64,000 bases of DNA from Chiua virens (GCA_019787685.1 JAHNUO010000033.1:1-64000); one strand, 5' to 3'; shown: positions 11,130 to 23,856, numbered from the stretch's first letter. Made by a program: numbers and translations. The notes: generated from the sequence alone by a model not told the origin.

Positions 11130-11726
11130 CTAGTATACATACCCGAGTATCTTGCCACCCACGTTTTTGCGACGAGCCTCTTCGTGGTCCAAGATACCGG
11201 ATGAAGTCGTCTATAAATCCACGTCCGTTAGCACCGAAAATGACAAACTGGAATCACACGTACCAGGATGATCTTGCCAAATCCACGGGCGGGAAGCAGC
11301 AAGTTGACCCAAGATTCGATTTGGTTCACCTGGATGTTAAACCGAGGTGAGATGACACCGGTCTTGTTGAGTCGGCCATTCAGCTGAATGACGATTTTCC
11401 CCGAACGGTGGTCATCGACAATTTCGAATTCACCAATGTAACCTGTAAGGGCATGAGCGTCTGTTGTTTTCATCGAGCAGGTGGGATATATGTACCATGA
11501 CGTTGCATGACACTGAGGAATTTGACGATGACCTTTGACGAAGGCCGGATCATCACCTGGCGTTTTCCACGGCGCTCGGCGTTGACAATGTTGTTCTGCA
11601 ATACAATCTGTATCCACCCACGGATCGGGGTTCGAAAAGACTCACGAGACAGTCGTTCTGGATGGGGTGTCAGAGGTTGGTGACGAAAATGACTGTGACA
11701 CTCACCAGAACAGAGACACGGACCAT
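11130..11726 (-). CDS. RPS22: 40S ribosomal protein uS8 (S22/S15a)
   Basis: Five exons on the minus strand (11726-11706, 11657-11646, 11595-11496, 11442-11264, 11210-11130) join to 130 residues, exactly the family length. The protein begins MVRVSVLNDCL, contains [17 protein letters not shown] and ends GGKILGYVY, all hallmarks of uS8, which binds the central domain of 18S rRNA. Introns are 48, 50, 53 and 53 nt with GT..AG ends. Exon 2 is a 12-nt microexon encoding NDCL; it is required because the family sequence cannot be completed otherwise. The gene is divergent from RPS17, with 299 bp between the start codons. Confidence 0.98.
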
Positions 11727-12025
11727 GATGCTCGCCGAATGTTAGGATGAGGGCACTGCAAGCGAAGCATGTTAGCCGCTCTGTCCGAGTGTCGTGCTAC
11801 GTGGAGACACGAGTCAGGACAGAGACTTTGGAGTCTCGCATCGCCAACACGACACGAAGAACGACGGGTGGATGGCTCACCTAAGAAGAGATTGTCGAGT
11901 GATCACACAACAGCAGCGAGCTTGTTCTGGATGACCAACTGTACAGTACCATCAGCCACAACTCGGGATTGTCCGTGCGACTGCAAATCGAGACTTAGCT
12001 TCGACGACATCCAGCATCAGCCACC
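11727..12025. promoter_or_regulatory. Shared divergent promoter of RPS22 and RPS17
   Basis: These 299 bp separate the start codons of two 40S ribosomal protein genes transcribed in opposite directions. The stretch must hold both promoters and both 5' untranslated regions. I see no clear TATA box or known ribosomal-protein motif, so shared control is inferred only from the arrangement. Confidence 0.55.
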
Positions 12026-12654
12026 ATGGTAAATACACTCCTGATGTCCTCGCTCTATTCTGATCGTCTTGTAGGGTCGCGTTCGTACCAAAACCACCAA
12101 GAGAGCCTCCCGAGTGCTCATCGAAAAATAGTGAGTGTGTACGTTAAACGACGACCTGAAGCCAACCTCCCGCAGCTACCCCCGTCTCACCCTCGACTTT
12201 CACACCAACAAGCGTATCATCGATGAAGTCGTCCGTATCCATCTCCCTCTGTTCTCTTCCCCGCTCACGCAGTACAGGCCGTCGTCCCCTCCAAGCGTCT
12301 CCGAAACAAGATCTCCGGGTTCACCACCCATTTGATGAAGCGTATCCAACGTGGGCCCGTGCGCGGCATCTCGTTCAAGCTCCAGGAGGAGGAACGTGAG
12401 CGCAAGGACAATTATGTGCCTGAAGTGTCTGCGCTCGACACGAGCACCACCGGTCTTGAGCTGGACGGTGACACAGCTGTGCGTCCCTATTCAGATTGAG
12501 ACGGTGACGGAGGCTGATGCAATCCCGCGAATAGGACATGCTCAAAGTATTGAACTTTGATATTCCACACACCGTCGTGCAAGTGACGGTGGCACAACCC
12601 GAGCGGGCACCCCGGAGGGAGCGACGCAATGTGCCTGGTGCAGCGCGGTCATAG
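12026..12654 (+). CDS. RPS17: 40S ribosomal protein eS17
   Basis: Exons are 12026-12028, 12075-12130, 12176-12230, 12278-12478 and 12535-12654, giving 144 residues. Exon 1 is only the ATG, directly followed by a GT donor; the intron right after the start codon is also known in budding yeast RPS17. The joined protein starts [20 protein letters not shown] and carries [19 protein letters not shown] and [19 protein letters not shown], which identify eS17. Introns are 46, 45, 47 and 56 nt. The third donor is GTCCGT, which fits the loose GTNNGT pattern of the neighbouring introns. The context around the start (gccaccATG) is favourable. Confidence 0.97.
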
Positions 12655-12966
12655 GGGACAACAGCTTTATGATACTATGAAAAGACGAGATAGCAGGTTT
12701 TCTATGCATGTATCCTATGATTTTACACCTGATAGGATGTCCTATGCCAAAATTGACCGATAGTGAACCGGCCTACAAGGTTTCTACCAGTGTGCCTTAT
12801 ACCGTACGCCCTGATCGACTTAGAAGCGACCGCGTGACAGAACCGGTCCGTTAACACCCTTCATAATGGACTGAGCTGACCGCGCATGGGTTACATTGTA
12901 AACTGCTGCAAGATAAGTATGGCACGCACTTGCGATACTCGACAAGGTCGTTCTCTTTTTGCAGCA

Positions 12967-13048
12967 CTGATTAGACTCGTGACCAGCGTCTAAAAGAGGC
13001 AATATCGACGATTGCCTCTTTTAGACGACTGGTCACGAGTCTAATCAG
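12967..13048. repeat. 82-bp near-perfect hairpin
   Basis: The 37-nt left arm (12967-13003, starting CTGATTAGACTCGTGACCAG) is the reverse complement of the 38-nt right arm (13011-13048) with one bulged base and a 7-nt loop. It lies about 310 bp beyond the RPS17 stop codon. It could be a small foldback element or a strong RNA hairpin. No target duplication is obvious. Confidence 0.85.
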
Positions 13049-16000
13049 ATCAGTGATACTGGGCAAAGGGGTATCTCTTCTCACATCATGCATCAGAACC
13101 TAGACCTGCCCGGGTAATCTTCTCCGACACGTCTCCAGTACATGAGATTCCATCCCCCCTGGATGAGCTCAGGGTCACCTAGTCAGCGACGAAAAGTGTA
13201 CTTCTGGCTCGGCGGGACACGTTACCCAAATCGTGTCCCTACACGTCTGCCAGGTGAGAAAACCGCGCGTTGTGATTCATTTCCTGCATTAACTGTACAT
13301 GGTGCGGGCGCGCGCAGTCGGTCCTTTGCCATCACTCACATCTAATCACGCATGTCGCTTCGAGAACAGCGGCGAGCCTCACGGTCCGAATGGTCAACTT
13401 ATCATATGGATTGCACACAGCTCGTGATGCCTTATAGGACACCCATCTGAACCTGGATATGTCCAACTGGCACTACGCTTGTCACGGCTTCTCCGAACGT
13501 TGTGTAATCCTTCGGACATTCGGACTCGGCGTCGTGAATGCGACAGCGTTACGTCGCCACGGGGGCATCCGTGTGCTCTCGCCTACCGCGAATTCGACCT
13601 TTGACCTCGTCAATATATTTCCGGGAGATGGTACGTAAGATACGTACCTATGCGCTGCGGATGACGAGCGCGACCGGGGACACGGGCCGGCCGTGGCCAC
13701 AATCCAGCGGCCAAAAACGCAAGCAGGACTGGGATCGATAAGTGGTTGGCTACCTAGGACACGTCTATCATGCTCACCGATAGCGATGGAAACGGGGAAG
13801 ACGTAGTCTCCTGCAAGAAACGAGACGCAGAGGTAAGCGACTCGGGATAGGAGCATAGCGCGAGGGAGACGCGCTGATACGAGGGATAAGATTGTTTGTC
13901 AATGAGGTGGGTTGAGTTGCAGTGGGGGGAACGCACCGGCCGTATAAATAATGATTCACTCAGTGGCACTGATCGTGTCAGAACACTCGTCGCAGCTATG
14001 TCGTTGTGGCGTGGCTCTGTGGCGGAAATAAAGTGATCATGGACATGGGGTGGTAAGGTTAGTCCGGGATGACGGGATTCACAGATGCATCTTGTGTCAG
14101 ATCCGGTCAAAATGGAATACATACACATCTTCTGAAAAAAAGGGTTACCAGTCTCGCACATGTACTACCTGTTCAAACGTGATGCAGTGGTCGGCTGGTA
14201 AGGACTTCCACAGCGCCGAGACGTCCCACCAACAGAAATAGGGTACATACGCCGTGCACTTCTCGGAGGCGATTTGGCGTTGAGAAGTTGGGCGGCAATC
14301 ATAAAATCCGCTTGGCATCTGGCGTACACCGAGACACAACTGGAAGTCTGTCATGTAGCACTTGTACTACACGGAGGTGCCTGGAATTTGTGTACGGAAG
14401 TGAGATACAGGTCTCATCCATGCGATTTGATTTCGGCCGTAGTGAAGCGGCACCCGGAGGCGTAATTGACATGGCCATTTATTGCTAACATATTTGACTT
14501 CGGATATCCTAAATCTGCTACTCATATTAAAAATCTAAAGGATATTACTGTTTTGCAGATTCTGCACACAATAGAAACCATATTGTTACTTGTACCTTAT
14601 TCATATCCCGAGGATGTATGCGGAGTATATAAGCGGAACATACCTAGAAATCTTATTTCTGATTGGCCAGTCTTCATTAGCAAATTTAATATATATATTG
14701 GAATATGCTTATCAAATATGTTTATAAACATTTAAAATGCAACAAAAACATATCCTCTGTTATCTATTTTAAGCATTTATGGATGTATACGCCTGTCAGT
14801 TCTTTAGAAGGGCCTGAGTATTATTCGTATTCGCGCCGTTCACAAAGCTGTTTCCATACAAAGAACAAAGGATACACCGTGACCGGCATTGCGTATGCAT
14901 ATCCATGTTCCGCGTGACGACGGACCACGTCATTTCATTTGGTGTGACCCTGGCTTCCAGTTCTTCACAGGACGTTCTATCTCGAAAATGAAGGCTCATT
15001 GAGCTATATGTGCCGGGAGGTCAAGTCATCTCCGAAGGATTCTTTCATGTCAGAAGATCCTCAACGAACATACCTGTGAATTATATTCAAGTTACATGCA
15101 TGAGAATGGCTCTTGAGCTTCATTCCTGAGCTTCACAGCAAGATATTTGACCCCATTGGCAGCCTGTTCGTTGTCACATCAGAGATATGTATACGATGAC
15201 TCCACCTAGTGCTTACCTTCGATGGAAGGATCAACGAGTGGTGTCAGCTGCACGAATTCGCACCGAGACGTGTCAACAAGGGAAGTAGAAAAAAATGCCA
15301 TGATCCAACCCACTTTCAGTTTTCAGAACACCAAAGTGAATCTTTTTGATCCCCCGCGCCCGCAGGCGTACCGAGCTGATGGAACAAAACACACTGGGCT
15401 CGAGGCTGACCCAATCAGTCTGAGTGCAGTGGCGAAGCGATACACTGCCCTGAAAAGGGGTTTTGGACAAGCACATATTTCGTTACGCTCACCATAGAAT
15501 TGTTTCTCCATCTCCGCAGTGATTGAGAGCGTGGTTTTTTGTGGGCCAGATGAAGTACGTCACCGTGCCTTAGGCGGTGGTGCGTGGCGATGTGAATATC
15601 GATCCGCCGCCGGTTCTGTCCACAGCATGGCCGACAAAAGCTGTGTAGTAGGCAAGAACCATATTAAATACCGGGGTGTCCGAATACGGGCTTGCAGTGG
15701 GTCCAATCCACATGTTTTGTCGAATATAAGTGACGAAGTGGCACGGCTTTCAAATTAGCCGTGGACACGCATCGAACTTTTCATCTTGATTTCAGTTATG
15801 GTGTAAGGGTTATCATTCGTTCGTAACCTTGTCTTGCGCCTCGTTGAGAATCAGGAGGATTTATGGTCGGGTTTGTGTAATGCTACCATCGTACACGATT
15901 GGAACTGACCCAGGCCCCGTCGCGGGCAACCTGTGATGCAAATTGAGCTGACTTGGAACAGAAGTGGGAACTCACATGGTAGGCTCTGCAAATACAATAA

Positions 16001-17317
16001 TGGGCTGGTAAGGGTCACGGTTATCGTTGAGATCCCCGAGCGGCGAGCTCGCTGTCCACGACGAACATTGAATATTGAATCTCCGCTGCGGCAAATAACT
16101 CGGCTGCTCTGACGATCTCATGTTCATTCAAATCTTGGAACGCATTGTTGGCATTTGCAAGGTTTACAAAGCTGTTCCCATATCTGTGTTTATAGATGGA
16201 AGCACCATCGGTGACAGGCGACACTCGGGTTCATGCGCGAATACGTATTCACCGACGCAAACGATGCCAGTGGAAGTAACTCTGCATGAATAGATCAGAT
16301 AAGCCTTTCATTTTCGAGATGGAAAGTTCTTAGCCGCCAACTAGAGCCGGCCGTGGTCATTTCAACCCGAAATGGACACTGTAACGAGGACCTCGATGAC
16401 CGTATCCGGGCATGAATATACATACCTCACAGAAAAATATTTGATTCACTAGTTGCCCATTCGTCGTCGATCGGCGAAGAACATATTTATGCGGCAAGGC
16501 TGACGCGATTACTCGTCCAGTGCTCACCTCGATGCTCTCAATGAAACCTCCCCAAGTACGTCGGCGCCCTTGACTCGGAATTCCGTGGTGGATGTCTTCT
16601 TGATCGGAAGGTAGATCAACGGATGGTAAGTGCACGTGGTTCACACCAAGCTGCGTCGATAAGAGGAGCACAGGAATCGCCAAAAAAGCTGCAATGATCC
16701 ACTTCACCTTGAGAACGCCAACGATGATCTGATATCCGCGCGTTGACGCAAGTTCAGACCGCTTGAGGTGGCTTGAGTTGCAGGATTAAAATTTGAGGGA
16801 CTCGGTCCAGGCCGTATAAACAATGAAAGGCCTGACGCATATCAATGACCCACTCAATGAGCGTACATGGATGCGGCTTCTAAGTTGTATGACAGTGTCG
16901 TGCGTTCGTCTGCGTATGTATGGCCGCATGTCTATTAATCCAGCTGTTCCACGCGTCGCTCTTACTTCTGGGGAAGCAGCATCTAATCCTGTGTTACGCC
17001 TGGTGAATTTGATAGCCAGAACCTGTGCCAGGATCACCAGAGTCCGCGGATCTAGGTTGTACTGGCAACAGAGTCAGGACGCACAACTTTTTTTTGCTGT
17101 GCCGAATGGGTGGTCACTGTGAGAACAGTCGGAGAGTAACCCGGCCATTGGACGCTACCACGAGGAGGCTCAGCTCAGAGATAGCATGATAAGTACATTT
17201 TACCGATTAAAGATACTTAATCAGCGACACGGTCAGCGGAGGAGCCTAGAAGGACGCTCTCGGCAACAATGTTATTGCACTTGAGGTACCACTAGAAAAT
17301 CCAAACTCTAAAGAGGA
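13049..17317. other. Gene-poor stretch with decayed fragments
   Basis: No complete gene can be built here. Two diverged related segments are visible. A minus-strand exon-like stretch at about 16515-16725 encodes a hydrophobic segment (WIIAAFLAIPVLLLS) followed by PSVDLPSDQEDIHHG. A related minus-strand stretch at 15225-15335 reads KVGWIMAFFSTSLVD. Minus-strand sequence with YGNSFVN and AN.NN occurs at both 14815-14865 and 16145-16185. The order and orientation of the shared blocks differ between the two, so they look like rearranged remains of a duplicated membrane or secreted protein gene. The stretch 14480-14790 is clearly more AT-rich than its surroundings. Confidence 0.4.
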
Positions 17318-18267
17318 TTACGAGTCTTCGTCCGGCACCTCCTCCACACGTGCAGACCTACTACCAGGACGCGACAAGTCTGGTGATTCATTGTCTGCTA
17401 CCTCTTCGATGTACGCACCGCCGTTGTCTGCCAGCTTCTGCTCAGGAGTTTTACCTTCTGGCGCCTTACCCTTCTTCTTCTTACCACTCTTCTTCTTTGG
17501 CAGATCCCACTCCCAAAGTGGAATAAACGATTCGATCTGAGAACGTAGCTATGAGCCTTTTATGTCACGTGACAGGCGATGGAAGCTCACCACACCGACG
17601 TCGGCAAAGAGTTTCGGGAATATCCAAATACCGGGAGAAACGACCACAACAGTGATGATGTAGAATATGAGCCTCACGACGGCGAGCGCGAAAAAGGCAC
17701 CGATGAGGCCGAGCATCCCCACACTAAGGTACCACACGCCGAGGCGCATGATGGGCGGCCATAGCGGGAACATGACACCGGCAAGCATGATCGCCACCAT
17801 GAGCAGACCGCCGGCATACGTCGTCCACTGAGACCCCTCGTAGAACCACGCAAAGTAGCCGTCCTGCGCAAACAATTGTTGTGGGGTAACTGCAACGTGG
17901 CGGGGAGAAGACGACGATGAACCGGTGGGATTGCCACGATCCACACGTAGGTAGAAAGCGAAAGGGATGATTGACGTCAAAACGGTTTCTGCCTCTGCCT
18001 CGTTGGTGACGGTCGGAACGTTTTTAAGCTTGGCGTAGGCGGGGGAGAGGAGGGCTTTGACGGCGGATTTACCTGCAAGTTTGCGCGTTCATGAAGAGAA
18101 AGACACCAAACGAGGTGGGTTGGTAGCAGACCTTTGAAGTAGTCGACACGTTTGCCGTTCAGAGCTCCGACACGTATCTTCATACCAGACTTGCTACTCC
18201 GCAGGAACTGGGCAACGTTTCGAGCCTGTGGAGGGGCCCGAACTTGCTGGGCTTGTGCTGTCGACAT
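17318..18267 (-). CDS. SEC62: ER protein translocation subunit Sec62
   Basis: Sec62 is part of the post-translational translocon of the ER membrane and binds Sec61 and Sec63. Minus-strand exons 18267-18132, 18072-17591 and 17536-17318 give 278 residues, close to the yeast length. The cytosolic N-terminal domain (VAQFLRSSKSGMKIRVGALN, YFKG) is followed by FYEGSQW and two membrane segments around residues 145-200, the second ending FYIITV.. and SPGIWIFPKLFADVGV. The C-terminal tail is lysine-rich (KKKSGKKKKGK) and then acidic. Introns are 59 and 54 nt. The gene is divergent from eIF4A with 170 bp between start codons. Confidence 0.96.
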
Positions 18268-18437
18268 GGCTGATATGGATACAGTAGTACTAGTCAATGA
18301 CCAGAAAAAAGAAAAGAAATACGACTGGTAGTACCTACTAGAATCGGGGAATGCCGATAGTCCTGGGAAAGCTAGGTGGGGAGGGGCATAGATTACTTTT
18401 CAAAGTACGACGACGAGCGACAAGACCAACTTACAAC
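18268..18437. promoter_or_regulatory. Compact divergent promoter of SEC62 and eIF4A
   Basis: Only 170 bp lie between the two start codons, so both core promoters and leaders must be packed here. A short 5' leader intron for SEC62 is possible (an in-frame upstream ATG at 18297 precedes a TATCAG acceptor-like site). No known binding site is evident. Confidence 0.5.
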
Positions 18438-19960
18438 ATGTCAAAGTACGTACGGCGTCCCTGCTATCTTCCACAGGCTGATCGCATTGATGTGACTCCA
18501 GCGAAGACCAGCTTCAAGATATACCCGACGGAGAGATCGAGTCCAACTGGGACCAAGTCGTCGACAAGTGCGTGCCATCATCTCTCGCTACCGTTTGCTG
18601 ATCACGCCCATCAGCTTCGACAGCATGGATTTAAAACCAGAACTTTTGCGAGGGATTTACGCTTACGGGTAAGTTCAATTCTTTCGGAGAACAAAAAGGT
18701 GGTACAGAATTTGTGACTCGTCTCTAGTTTCGAGCGTCCTTCCGCCATCCAACAGCGCGCGATCGTGCCCGTGATCAAAGGCCACGACGTCATCGCCCAA
18801 GCGCAATCCGGTACTGGAAAGACCGCTACCTTTTCCATTTCCATCCTCCAACAGCTCGATATGTCCATCAAGGGTTGCCAGGCCCTCATCCTCGCCCCCA
18901 CCCGTGAACTTGCACAGCAAATCCAAAAAGTCTTCGTCGCACTCGGCGACTATATGAACATCGAGTGTCATGCCTGCGTTGGCGGTACCAACGTCCGCGA
19001 GGACATGGCCAAGTTGCAGGAGGGTATTCAAGTCGTGGTGGGCACGCCGGGTCGCGTGTACGATATGATCAACCGGAGAGCGCTTCGCACGGACCACATC
19101 AAGATATTCTGTCTCGACGAGGCGGACGAGATGTTATCCAGAGGCTTCAAGGACCAGATTTACGAGCTGTTCCAGCTCTTACCCCAGGAGACACAAGTCG
19201 TTTTGCTCTCGGCCACGATGCCGGCAGATGTCTTGGAGGTGACCAAGAAATTTATGCGTGATCCGGTACGCATTCTCGTGAAGAGGGACGAATTGACGCT
19301 CGAAGGTATCAAACAATTTTACATTGCGGTGGAAAAGGAAGAGTGGAAACTAGACACGCTCTGCGATCTTTATGAGACGGTAACGATTACCCAAGCGGTT
19401 ATTTTCTGCAACACGAGGCGCAAGGTGGACTGGTTGACGGAGAAGATGCATTCACGGGAATTCACAGTGTCTGCGATGGTGCGTAGATCAGAGACCGGAC
19501 GGTGCCACCGCGTTGAAATTGGCTAATGGATTGATCCGTAGCATGGTGATATGGAGCAAAAGCAGCGGGAGGTGTTGATGAAAGAGTTCCGATCTGGATC
19601 GTCTCGTGTCCTTGTCACGACGGACTTGTTGGCGCGTGGCATCGACGTCCAGCAGGTTTCGCTGGTGATCAATTATGATCTACCGACGAACCGGGAGAAC
19701 TATATCCACCGCATCGGACGAGGAGGACGGTTCGGACGCAAGGGTGTTGCCATCAATTTTGTTACGACCGACGACGTTAGAATGCTGCGAGATATCGAGC
19801 GTGAGTACGACACTTCATGCAACAATCCCATGGACTCACGGTTCGGGTAGAATTCTACAACACACAGATTGACGAGATGCCATTGAATGTTGCGTACGTT
19901 GAACCCAATCGTTATGTGATGCGTTAGCTAATGACAATGTGTACCAGTGATCTCATCTAG
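18438..19960 (+). CDS. TIF1: Translation initiation factor eIF4A (DEAD-box RNA helicase)
   Basis: The protein unwinds mRNA leaders as part of eIF4F. Exons 18438-18445, 18502-18567, 18615-18668, 18728-19478, 19542-19800, 19851-19893 and 19948-19960 give 397 residues, the usual family length. The N-terminus has [20 protein letters not shown] and the Q motif (PSAIQQ). Helicase motifs follow in order: [32 protein letters not shown] and HRIGRGGR. The C-terminus EMPLNVADLI is typical of eIF4A and separates it from FAL1. The first exon is 8 nt (ATG plus five bases). Taking the acceptor at 18501 is the only choice that yields the family N-terminus. Introns are 47-63 nt. Confidence 0.97.
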
Positions 19961-20564
19961 ACGCGTCAAGCTCCACGCCGCTCGTGAATTGCACCGAGAT
20001 TACGACGTCTCCTTTATGTCTTCATGTCATTTCATTTGCATTCTTTTCTTTATCCTTAAATCTTGATGAAATGAGAAATGCGATGATCATCGTACAGGTG
20101 TTGACCTGGGATGTAACACAGCACTGTGGACGTAAAAATAGCAAGACCGGAAGATCGTCGCCTGTTAAGAGTGCCCTGAAGACGAGGCCGTACAAACGTC
20201 CCGTCCTAGCTTCATAGGAGAGGATAGAGTCGATCCGATCTGCTGCTTTGTGGATTGGCACATCAGTCAACAAGATTCGGCAGCACTCTCCGACGAGTCC
20301 TTGGCCGTCCTACAGTGGGGTCTTCAACTCTTGCGGCCGGCCTCGCTGCGATCTCGGGTGGGCGGATGTGGATTCAAAATCTCGCCCAGGGTGGTGGATC
20401 GTTTCATACACACACTACTGAGTATTCAATACAGTACCGGTGCAGGAATCACAGTACTAGAGCACAAACACAAACACACCATGTTCCAACTTGAAAATGA
20501 TCTACGTATCCACACCCACTCAGAAATCCGTCCATCCCAACCGAGGGATCCACGCAGCCAAACC
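19961..20564. other. Convergent 3' region between eIF4A and ATG7
   Basis: These ~600 bp contain the 3' untranslated regions of two convergent genes. Several frames are open by chance, but none has coding signals or a recognisable product. Confidence 0.5.
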
Positions 20565-23101
20565 TTACTCCTCCTCCTCCTCCTCCTCCTCCCAATCCAC
20601 GCTCTCCAACGCCTTATCCCCCTCGTCATACAGTTGATCCAGCCCCGTCAACGCCTCCAGATAGCCCGTCTCATTGAACGCCCGAAGAAGCATGGGGAAC
20701 CCCTGCTCCTCGTATGCGCGCAACACGGTCTCAGAGCACCCGGTACAGCGGTCATACGCGGGGCCCGTAATGAGCAATGTACGGAACTGGGCGAGGAAGC
20801 CGCGAAGTTGGTGTGGGACGAGGCCGAGCACGGAGGTTGCGCCGCCATTGTCGTCGGCGGACGCGCCAGCGGATTGGGATTGTGGTGGGGGTGGGGGCGC
20901 GTGGAGACTTGGAGGACAAGGTGAACGTCAGGATTGAGTGTGGCGCGATGCGACTTACCCGTCGGGATGCTGCAAAAGCGAGACGAGCAGCTCGACGGCT
21001 GTCGATGATGCGATGGAGGCGATACCTGGTCGGGTAACGGTGCACATTTGGTCCAGCGTACGATCGGTAAGGGACTGTAGCGTAAGCGATGAGCACATGA
21101 TACAGAGTGAGTGAGTGGAAAACGGACGTCAGCGGGCGCGACAATATCGTTGCAATAATAACATCCCAACCGTTGGCCGTTTGGATTCGAAGCGGCACGC
21201 GCACCGTGCCGCATCACCAAGAACGTGTCGAATCCAAGAGCCGCGTTCAGCACGATCTGGTGCGTCGTCAGCAGATAATCCAACCTAAAGACTGGACGCA
21301 CCTTGTTCTTCGCAGCGCCTAATACAGTCGGCAACCATCGACTCTCGCGTGAATCCATGAGTAAGAATATAACGTCATGCGAGTCGAACAGGGTCTCGAG
21401 TCGCTCGACGTCTTTCTGCGCCTGCGCGACCGACGCTGGGGGTATCGGGTGTCCGGGCATAGGTATCGAGAATTGGTGTCCCGTCGCGTTCTTTGGTTGG
21501 GGGTCAGTGCATGCCGAAATACAAATTCAAGAGTACGTACCACACCGGGAAAGATCTTCTTGAGTCGCTCTGCGGCGCATGCTGCTTTGGGTTTCCCTCC
21601 GTTGAGACAGTCCTCGAATTCAAAGAGGGGCTGGCGGACGGGGTTGGAGAACGAAACGCGGGACGAGTCAACAAATGTGATGGTGCGGACGCCCCAACCC
21701 TGAACAAAGATGGTGAGAGTACAAAAAGTGAGGAGACGCAAACGCACCATCAGCGTACGCGCAACGTAGCACCCGAGTGTGCCCGCGCCAAGGAGAAGAC
21801 ATTTCGTCGACGCGACCTTGTCGAGGTCGAGCGCTGGAAGAATGCGCCAGCGCATGAGTTTCAAGTTCAGATCCACCGCTTGGTCTGCGAGTCTGTCACA
21901 AATAAAAAATCAGAGATCAGCAGGAACAGACCGCGCATCGACGGAAATGAGGATACCTAGTCGGGTCCATCATCGGTGCCAAGTCGGCCATGCGTGCGCT
22001 GAGTTTATTGGTGGTCGGATGACGTTCCCAGCCAAGCGCAGCAGGTTTGGTGGCGGGTTCACTGTGAGGGGCGTGCAATACCATGCCTAAACGGGACTTC
22101 CACGACTTTTTTGGTTGAGGGAGGTCGCTATCGCGCCAGCAGAGGACGCGCAGGGAAGTGTGGGATGGGTACAGGGCATGGAGGTAGGCGAGGAGGTTAC
22201 GGAGCGGCCAACCTGGATTGTCTGGGGATCCAGAGGGATCCAAGAATCCGATGATGATCTGTTCAATGTAATTAGGGCAGTGGATCAAAATATTGGAAGT
22301 ACGCACAGAATTGATATCACTATTTGTGAGCAGGGCATCAGCTTGCTCGATCGGATGTATTTCGGCCGCGTCGCCGGTCAGCTTGACAATAAAGTATGGT
22401 TTCGTTTCTTTGTGGAGCGCGTTAAAGATCGACGTGAGCTGATCAATGGTCGATCAGATGTGCGATTATGTGATTGGTGTAGGCTACCTGTGTGGCATTG
22501 AGCTGGTCCTCGGCATTCGTCCAGCCGTTTTCAGCGATCTCCCATGCTGGCTTGGCAACAAACGCAGGAAAGGCAAACCAGTAGTAGTATTGGTATTTCT
22601 TGAGGTCAGCAAACGTGATCAGCAGGAACTGATTGAGTTTGGATGCATCCTTGCGCTCGACGATGCTCGCCCACATCTGGATAGGATGGATCAGTGACCA
22701 GAGATGGTGGATGCGGTACGCACCTCGTCAGCGATGGTGTTGAAGAGGGCGGCTTTATCGGCGGCCTTGAACTCGTCGATCGTATTGTAATTTTTGAACA
22801 CCCCGCGCGCCGAGACGGAAAACACGGGCACCCTGCATCAATTGTGAGCCAGATCGATCGACTCAGATGGCACGTACGTCGGTGCACTCTTGAAAGCATC
22901 GCTACCGAGGGAGAGGTTACAACCTAGTGGGACATCTTTGCCTGTTTCGCGATCTCTGATGGAGCGACCGACGGAATACGAGGCGTTGACGGTGAGCGAC
23001 TCATCGGAGAGACGAAGGACGTCAATCTTGAGTCTGGTTAGTTCGTGCCAAAACGCGGGCTGGACGAGCGACGCAAACGGTGCAAACTGAACGACGGGCA
23101 T
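20565..23101 (-). CDS. ATG7: E1-like autophagy enzyme Atg7
   Basis: Atg7 activates the ubiquitin-like proteins Atg8 and Atg12 for autophagy. Eleven exons on the minus strand (23101-22878, 22832-22724, 22676-22488, 22438-22307, 22258-21957, 21892-21748, 21699-21541, 21490-21302, 21256-21128, 21074-20959, 20907-20565) join to 678 residues. The N-terminal domain starts [18 protein letters not shown]. The nucleotide-binding loop is LGAGTLGC near residue 354, and the catalytic cysteine is in [10 protein letters not shown] near residue 537. Paired cysteines CYYC and CTGC should bind zinc. The C-terminal tail ends in an acidic run after a LYDEGD segment. All ten introns are 45-64 nt. The start is supported by homology and lies 130 bp from the stop codon of RPL14 on the same strand. 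Confidence 0.96.
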
Positions 23102-23231
23102 GTCGTCGGTGATGATGATGTAGAGAGATTGTCGATGTCACTAAACGGACTGCACAGGCTCGAATAGGAAGTAAGGCTATATTCGTGTGCCTAGTATTCT
23201 GCAACATAGTGTACCATAGACTCCAGTATGA

Positions 23232-23856
23232 TCATGCCTTCTTCGCCAGGATTTTGCGTATCACGTCCCTCCTCTGCTTCTTTGCCAACATGACCTCGAA
23301 GCGTGCAAAGTCGTTCAACAACCTTCGTTTTTGGATTGCCGCGCGCTTCTTCGCCCATGCGGAGTTCTCCCATTTCTCAACGGTCCCCTCCTTTTCGAGT
23401 TGTTTGCGGATGACGCCGGAGCCAGCAGCACGGGGAAGTTTGGTGAGACGGAGAGGTGTGAGGGAGAGATGGCGGTAAGGGAACGATTGGCGAGGTACAG
23501 AGGTGGTGGGGCCGTCGATTATTGCCTGCAATTGCATGAGTATGTGGTGGGATATGCAAGACGAATACATACCCGATTGTGGTCAATAATTTCGGCGATG
23601 ACGGCGATTTTGCCAGCGGATGGGCCGGAGTTGAGGAGAACAACTAAAACGGGTGAGAATGTAGAAGCGGCTCAAGGCAACGCGACCGACCTCGTCCCAC
23701 CTCGACAAAGCGTTGGAAGTTTGAGTCCTGCAATCGGGGTCAGCCCATCTGAACAGAGTTTCATCCATCCAGCCCGTTCTGGCGCAGCCAACGAGCTTAG
23801 ACACACGAACAACGCGGGTGAGACGGTGCAGACGACACAAGGACACTTACAGACAT
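23232..23856 (-). CDS. RPL14: 60S ribosomal protein eL14
   Basis: Four exons (23856-23851, 23727-23691, 23643-23573, 23525-23232) give 135 residues. The protein reads MSDSNFQRFVEVGRVVLLNS, then SAGKIAVIAEIIDHNRAIID, GP..GVPRQ-like SVPRQSF, and WENSAWAKKRAAIQKRRLLN. This is the KOW-type fold and tail of eL14. The first exon is 6 nt (ATGTCT) and is followed by a 123-nt intron, long for this genome. The other introns are 47 nt each. The gene is divergent from the uL2 gene. Confidence 0.97.

Noticed and set aside
13482..14161. Minus-strand frames with a signal-peptide-like start (13856)
   Set aside because: No consistent exon chain or family; the hydrophobic start alone is not enough.
20250..21960. 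Plus-strand frames across the ATG7 locus (for example 20250-20924)
   Set aside because: They run antisense to ATG7 exons, where the minus strand carries all diagnostic motifs.
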